This document shows, piece by piece, positions 60,058 to 64,000 of a DNA stretch of 64,000 nt. Made by a program: the position numbers and the translations under genes. Position 1 is the stretch's first letter. Each line of letters starts with the position of its first letter. Under the pieces are notes generated by a model. It was not told the DNA's origin and did not search any database. It worked only from the letters and a program-made list of their open reading frames with translations. The DNA lies in assembly GCF_010729305.1 (NCBI RefSeq), contig NZ_AP022574.1:4278001-4342000 (forward strand), read 5' to 3'. The stretch is from Mycolicibacterium psychrotolerans. Lineage in GTDB: Bacteria; Actinomycetota; Actinomycetes; Mycobacteriales; Mycobacteriaceae.

Positions 60058-61730
60058 TCGGCGCTGCTGCCGTCGCCGCCGGCTCCACCGGCGCCGCCGG
60101 CACCGCCCTTGATGCCGCCGGCTCCGCTTCCACCCTGGCCCACGGTGCCCGCCCCTCCCGCACTGCGGTCGCGCGCGCCGCCGGTGCCGCCCGTACCGCC
60201 GCCGCCGCCGGTGCCACCGCCGCCGGTCGATCCCGCTGCGCCGTCGCTTCCCGCCGAGTTGTCCTGTTCGCTGCCCGCGCCGCCGCGCCCGCCCGCGCCT
60301 CCGGCGCCGCCGTCGCCTCCCGCACCGCCGGTGCCCCCCGAGCCGCCGTCGCCGCCGTCTCCCGGGGTCACGGTGCCGCGGACCGGATCCGACAGGTCCA
60401 CACCGCCGTCGCCACCGTCACCGCCCTGTCCGCCCACCGCGCCGTTGCCGCCGCGACCGCCCGCACCGCCGGACCCGCCCGCACCGCCGGACCCGGTCAG
60501 CCTGCCGGCGCGGCCGCCGGCACCGCCGGCGCCACCGGCCATGCCCGTGCTGCCCGCCGCTCCGGTGCCTCCGGCGCCGCCGTCTCCCCCGGCACCGCCG
60601 AACCCGACGGTGTAGCCGATGTCGACCGAGCCGCCATCACCGCCGTCACCGCCCCGGGCGCCGACTCCGCCGACCCCACCGTTGCCGCCACGGCCGCCGA
60701 AGACGGCAGCGCCGGGCACGAGTTGCTGCGCCACGCCGGCGTTGCCGCCGTCGCCGCCCATCCCCCCGCCGGCACCGTCGCCGCCGTCGCCGCCGTCGCC
60801 GCTGACGACGAACTGGTGGGGTCCCGCCAGGAAACCGCTGGCGCCCTGCCCGGTGCCGCCCTGGCCTCCGGACTGATTGCTGCCGGGCGTTCCGTCGGCC
60901 CCCGGGCCGCCGGCCTTACCGCTGACCGCGCCGTCGACGACCGTGTTCGTGGTCGGAAGCCCGGTGGATCCCCGGTAGCTCGGCGTGCCCTGTGCGGCCC
61001 GCCCGACGGGTGCCGGGTTGGCGCCGTCGAGGCCGGTTCCGCCGGCGCCGCCGTTGCCACCGTTGCCACCGTTGCCGTGCAGCGAGCCCGCGGCGCCACC
61101 GGCTCCGCCGTTCCCGCCGCGGATACCGGGCCCGCCGTCGGCGCCGTCACCGCCGTCGCCGCCGTCACCGGTCTGCGCGAACCTCCCGGCGTTCCCGCCG
61201 GCGCCGCCGTCCTGGCCGGGAGACGTGCCGTCGCCCCCGCGACCGCCGTTTCCGCCAAAGAGTCCGCCGTTGCCACCTTTGCCGCCGTTTGCACCGTTTC
61301 CGCCATCGCCCCACAGCAGGCCGCCGTTACGGCCGTTGCACGCGGCACCGGTGCAATCCAAGGGAGCATCGGCGCCGTTCCCGATCAGCCAGCCGCCGGT
61401 CCCGACCAGCGGTGCCCGCGGCGCCGCCACGGCCGGGCTCACGGTCGCCGTCCGCGATCCGCGATGGTTGGATCCGGCGGGTCCGAGCCACCAAACCTGT
61501 TCGGCGGCAATATCTTCAGCGGGCAGGAGTGAGTCGAAGGAGGCCAGCGCGACCTCGCGATGCATCGTCTCGAGCTCACCCGGGTGCATGCTCAGCGCGA
61601 TGCCGACTCCGATCATCGCCGCGCCGCCGGCGCCTGCGGAGACCCACTGCCGGACGGTTACCCGCTGACCACTTGTTCCCGTCACGCGCCCGCCGTCGGA
61701 CATGCGCAATCCCCCGCCGCCTGATGTCAT
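60054..61730 (-). CDS. PGRS-like glycine-rich protein without a PE domain
   Basis: A 558-residue protein. After a short N-terminus comes one hydrophobic segment (WVSAGAGGAAMIGVGIALSM), about 60 ordinary residues, then the PE_PGRS-style phrase LVGTGGWLIGNGADAP and over 350 residues dominated by GGxGGx triplets (GGNGGRGGDG, GGDGGDGGDG). PE_PGRS proteins carry this domain after a 100-residue PE domain, which is missing here; the helix may serve as an export or anchor signal instead. Occasional non-repeat islands (PHQFVVSG, VDIGYTVGFG) occur, as in true PGRS. ATG 61730 was chosen; the frame extends to 61901. Confidence 0.7.
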   Translation of the reverse strand: MTSGGGGLRMSDGGRVTGTSGQRVTVRQWVSAGAGGAAMIGVGIALSMHPGELETMHREVALASFDSLLPAEDIAAEQVWWLGPAGSNHRGSRTATVSPAVAAPRAPLVGTGGWLIGNGADAPLDCTGAACNGRNGGLLWGDGGNGANGGKGGNGGLFGGNGGRGGDGTSPGQDGGAGGNAGRFAQTGDGGDGGDGADGGPGIRGGNGGAGGAAGSLHGNGGNGGNGGAGGTGLDGANPAPVGRAAQGTPSYRGSTGLPTTNTVVDGAVSGKAGGPGADGTPGSNQSGGQGGTGQGASGFLAGPHQFVVSGDGGDGGDGAGGGMGGDGGNAGVAQQLVPGAAVFGGRGGNGGVGGVGARGGDGGDGGSVDIGYTVGFGGAGGDGGAGGTGAAGSTGMAGGAGGAGGRAGRLTGSGGAGGSGGAGGRGGNGAVGGQGGDGGDGGVDLSDPVRGTVTPGDGGDGGSGGTGGAGGDGGAGGAGGRGGAGSEQDNSAGSDGAAGSTGGGGTGGGGGTGGTGGARDRSAGGAGTVGQGGSGAGGIKGGAGGAGGAGGDGSSAD

Positions 61731-61785
61731 GGATTGCTGGAATCTAACCGGCAAATCCACGGCACAGTCAATAGGCGCGCCGGGA

Positions 61786-62568
61786 TCAACTGCGGCGGTC
61801 ACGCACCTTGTAGGTGGACGGCCAGGACTGCCGGGTGTCGTCGCCGACCAGCGGCACCCCCTTGCTGCCGATGCGGACGTCGTAGGCCTCCTTGCCGGCA
61901 CCGACCTCCCGGTTGGCGTGCTCGGTCGCCAGGTAGATCAATTGATCGATCTCCGCCTCGGCGAAAGCCACGAACGTCGTCTTGCGCACGATCTCCTCAG
62001 CCGGCGGCACCATGCGCTCGGGCAGCAGCCGTGTCAGCAGCGCGGCGACACCGAGCAGCGAGAAGGGCACGACCCAGTAGCAGACGAACGACAGCGGGGT
62101 ACGGGTGTCGAGGATCGTGGCGTCGCCCTGGACCAGCGGCGGGATCAGCGACGAGATCGTCATGCCGCCGAACGCCGCGATCCACACCCACGTCAGCGTC
62201 GAGGTGATGCGGGCGAAGACGTCGCTCGCGATCACCTCCTTGGGCTGGCCCACTTCGGCGAACTCCCGGACGAACGGCTTGCCGATCAGCGCGCTGACCA
62301 ACGTGACCGCGAAGATGCCTGCGTTGCTCAGCGGCTGGATCCACCTCTCCATGAACGGCTGACTGACCGTGAAGGTCAGCACCGCCAGGATCACAAATGT
62401 TGCGACAGCGCCGATTTCGAGCGTGCGACCGGGCGAGTGCCTCAGCCGGGCGACGACGAATGCGGCCACGGACACGGCGAGCGCGACTAGGACGGCGGCG
62501 GTGAACGGCACATTGCCGACCAGGATCCAGTAGACGATCCACGGTGCGAAGCCGAAGAGTATCCCCAC
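61786..62568 (-). CDS. Multi-pass membrane protein, unknown function
   Basis: A 260-residue protein with about six helices: GFAPWIVYWILVGNVPFTAA, AVLVALAVSVAAFVVA, GAVATFVILAVLTFTV, and further segments near ITSTLTWVWIAAFGGM and VVPFSLLGVAALLTRL. The C-terminal 70 residues are soluble and charged (AEIDQLIYLATEHANREVG). No catalytic motif is apparent. Upstream, on the plus strand, the RidA gene diverges after 73 bases. Function unknown. Confidence 0.75.
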   Translation of the reverse strand: MGILFGFAPWIVYWILVGNVPFTAAVLVALAVSVAAFVVARLRHSPGRTLEIGAVATFVILAVLTFTVSQPFMERWIQPLSNAGIFAVTLVSALIGKPFVREFAEVGQPKEVIASDVFARITSTLTWVWIAAFGGMTISSLIPPLVQGDATILDTRTPLSFVCYWVVPFSLLGVAALLTRLLPERMVPPAEEIVRKTTFVAFAEAEIDQLIYLATEHANREVGAGKEAYDVRIGSKGVPLVGDDTRQSWPSTYKVRDRRS

Positions 62569-62641
62569 GAGCGCTCAGTGTATTGAGCCGCGTTCGCGGC
62601 CACGACCGCGCGCGGTAGGCCCCGGCGTTAGGTTGGTGCTC

Positions 62642-63010
62642 GTGCAGCGGCGCGTCAACGTCTCCTCCGGCTCGGCCTTCGAATCCGAGGTCGGATACTC
62701 GCGCGCGGTGCGCACCGGCCGGCACATCGCCGTGGCCGGGACCACCGCCCCGGGCGACGGCGCGGCAGCGCAGACGCGGGCAGCGTTGCACCGCATCGAG
62801 GCGGCGCTCGGAGAGGTCGGCGCGTCCCTGTCCGACGTCGTGCGAACCCGGATCTTCGTCACCGACATCAGCTGCTGGCGCGAGATCGGCGCCGTGCACG
62901 CCGAGGTGTTCTCCGACATCCGGCCGGCGGCCACGATGGTCGAGGTGTCCGCACTCATCGCGCCGGACCTGGTCGTCGAGATCGAGGCCGACGCCTACGT
63001 CGGAAGCTAA
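62642..63010 (+). CDS. RidA-family protein
   Basis: A 122-residue YjgF/YER057c/UK114-type trimer protein with GYSRAVRTGRHIAVAGTTAP, DVVRTRIFVTDISCWREIG and the closing ATMVEVSALIAPDLVVEIEA. RidA proteins hydrolyse reactive enamines and imines, but this subgroup (Rv2704) keeps the fold with variable active-site residues, so imine deaminase activity is uncertain. GTG 62642 was preferred to the upstream frame start. It overlaps the convergent DUF952 gene by four bases. Confidence 0.88.
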   Translation: MQRRVNVSSGSAFESEVGYSRAVRTGRHIAVAGTTAPGDGAAAQTRAALHRIEAALGEVGASLSDVVRTRIFVTDISCWREIGAVHAEVFSDIRPAATMVEVSALIAPDLVVEIEADAYVGS

Positions 63011-63360
63011 ATCAGCGGGGCGAAAGACCCGTCGGCGCTCGGCAGGTACGGAGTGACGCGGATCACAGCGTCAGCAGGCAGTTCACCGAACAAATGTGGG
63101 AACACCATGCCATCGGGATCGCCCGGGACCCCGGGCTCCCAGCGAACAGGAGAAGCCAGCCGTGCCGCGTCGATGCGCAGCAACACCAGGTCCGTGCGAC
63201 CGGCGTAGAGCCGGTTCGCAGGTAGGTGGACCTGCTGCGGGGTGGACAGGTGCACGAACCCGACACCGGTCAGCGACGGCGGCCGGTGCGCGCCGCACCG
63301 CTGCGCCGTCGCCCACTCCTCGGCGGTGCACAGGTGCACCAGTTCGTTCCCGGCTGACAT
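63007..63360 (-). CDS. DUF952-family protein
   Basis: A 117-residue protein with the DUF952 signatures LVHLCTAEEWATAQRCG, GFVHLSTPQQVHLPANRLYA, LVLLRIDAARL and VFPHLFGELPADAVIRV. The family is widespread and structurally related to ADP-ribosyl-binding or transferase folds, but its function is not established. ATG 63360. It is convergent with the RidA gene and precedes the divergent zinc-ribbon gene. Confidence 0.85.
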   Translation of the reverse strand: MSAGNELVHLCTAEEWATAQRCGAHRPPSLTGVGFVHLSTPQQVHLPANRLYAGRTDLVLLRIDAARLASPVRWEPGVPGDPDGMVFPHLFGELPADAVIRVTPYLPSADGSFAPLI

Positions 63361-63492
63361 ACCGGCAGCCCCTTCCGCTCGCAACGCGGGGGGTCGTGAG
63401 ACACGACACACCCGTGAACCCCCGGGGAACAAGGCCGGAACCCCAAGCGTCTGACACAGTAGAAGTACGTCGCTACACCCTATGGAGGTGCC

Positions 63493-63690
63493 ATGACCGT
63501 GACCGCAACGCTCACCAGTCCCGAATTGACCAAGGCTGACCGCTGCGACCGTTGTGGCGCGGCAGCCAAGGTGCGCGCGAAGCTTCCGTCGGGTGCCGAA
63601 CTCCTGTTCTGCCAGCACCACGCCAACGAGCACGAGGCCAAACTGGTGGAACTCGCCGCGGTTCTCGAAGTGAGTCCGCTGGAGCCGTAG
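63493..63690 (+). CDS. DUF7455 small zinc-ribbon-like protein
   Basis: A 65-residue protein with CDRCGAAAKVRAKLPSGAEL and FCQHHANEHEAKL: two Cys from CxxC plus Cys and His from the second half can bind one zinc. This small family is conserved across mycobacteria near sigA/sigB. ATG 63493 is preceded by TATGGAGGT (good Shine-Dalgarno). Function unknown. Confidence 0.88.
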   Translation: MTVTATLTSPELTKADRCDRCGAAAKVRAKLPSGAELLFCQHHANEHEAKLVELAAVLEVSPLEP

Positions 63691-63717
63691 CGCTGAATCG
63701 GCCATGCTGGACCGGTC

Positions 63718-64000
63718 ATGACTGACCAGTCCCAGGGGCCGGAATCGCGGCTCCCGCCGCGGAGGCCGAGACCGTCACGCCATCACGTCCGCCACGTCGC
63801 GGTACGGACATTGTCGAAAAGCTGGGACGATTCGATTTTCTCGGAATCGGCTCAGGCGGCGTTCTGGTGCGCACTGTCCTTGCCGCCGCTGCTGCTCGGG
63901 ATGCTCGGCAGCCTGGCGTACATCGCGCCGCTGTTCGGGCCGGACACGCTGCCGGTGATCCAGAGCCAGCTGATCAGCACGGCGGGCCGGTTCTTCTCGC
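63718..64000 (+). CDS. YihY/BrkB-family membrane protein (partial, 5' end)
   Basis: From ATG 63718 the frame is open to the window edge (94 residues). After a basic Pro/Arg-rich N-terminus come RTLSKSWDDSIFSESAQAAF, the first helix ALSLPPLLLGMLGSLAYIAP and LFGPDTLPVIQSQLIS, which match the start of mycobacterial BrkB-like proteins (Rv2707 type). These have six helices and an unclear role (once mis-annotated as RNase BN). The 3' part is outside the window. Confidence 0.85.
   Translation, partial: MTDQSQGPESRLPPRRPRPSRHHVRHVAVRTLSKSWDDSIFSESAQAAFWCALSLPPLLLGMLGSLAYIAPLFGPDTLPVIQSQLISTAGRFFS

Noticed and set aside
60054..61400. GCCGCC-type tandem repeats as CRISPR or non-coding repeat array
   Set aside because: Repeat spacing is three to nine bases and follows codons of Gly-rich protein; there are no constant repeats with unique spacers.
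60109..61747. Several long Pro/Ala-rich frames antisense to the PGRS-like gene
   Set aside because: They are complements of GGxGGx codons; such Pro-rich frames always accompany PGRS genes.

Overview
The window is a high-GC actinobacterial chromosome segment and almost certainly comes from a Mycobacterium, most likely a rapid grower (Mycolicibacterium type). From about 23 kb to the right edge, the gene order matches the stretch I remember as Rv2667 to Rv2707 of M. tuberculosis: clpC2, an MPT63-like protein, a GNAT, zapE, a RibD_C reductase, a lipoprotein hydrolase, aftC, msrB, hemQ-hemY-hemE, DUF3000, RNase D, dxs, CBS protein, ArsB-like carrier, TrmA-like methylase, K+ permease, ceoB/ceoC, DUF3159, OB-fold, hydrolase, DUF3710, dut, DUF3093, DUF4193, cei, suhB, ppgK, sigA, RidA, DUF7455 and BrkB. 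I ran no database search; names rest on motifs, length and gene order.

Left part (1-19.5 kb, accessory). The window opens with the end of a molybdate ABC transporter (modBC), a membrane GGDEF-EAL protein and a SigF-family sigma factor facing a STAS protein. At 5984-8346 (minus strand) lies the most unusual locus: a tiny acidic-leader peptide made of three perfect 23-residue repeats, a JmjC oxygenase and a Suc_Fer-type thioredoxin-like ferredoxin. It looks like a small peptide-modification operon. Next are an L,D-transpeptidase, a flavin monooxygenase fused to an F420-type nitroreductase domain, a ClC channel, a MarR regulator, a phytoene-desaturase-like oxidoreductase, a remnant of formate dehydrogenase, a second SigF-family sigma factor and two lipoproteins. 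Five intergenic copies of an RTTGC-N5/6-GCAAW element link the genes from 10 to 17.3 kb and suggest a local regulon.

Middle (18.8-22.9 kb). Four tRNA genes (Val-CAC on minus; Gly-GCC, Cys-GCA and Val-GAC on plus) border a patch of small orphan genes. These include a Cys/His-rich mini-protein, small secreted proteins and a three-helix-bundle-domain gene broken by a one-base deletion.

Right part (23-64 kb, core). This covers haem synthesis (hemE, hemY, hemQ), isoprenoid precursor synthesis (dxs), arabinan synthesis (aftC), ion homeostasis (NhaA, ArsB-like, KimA-like permease, CeoB/CeoC), nucleotide hygiene (dut), envelope integrity (cei), polyphosphate glucokinase and the housekeeping sigma factor sigA. 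Lineage-specific additions within the conserved order are an EAL-only paralogue of the first GGDEF-EAL protein, a fused E1 alpha-beta dehydrogenase beside an acyl-CoA dehydrogenase tail fossil, an NhaA antiporter, a methyltransferase and a PGRS-type glycine-rich protein without a PE domain. Notable regulatory DNA includes twin GTCAACC palindromes before clpC2 and a perfect TGTGA-N6-TCACA site between the DUF4193 gene and cei.
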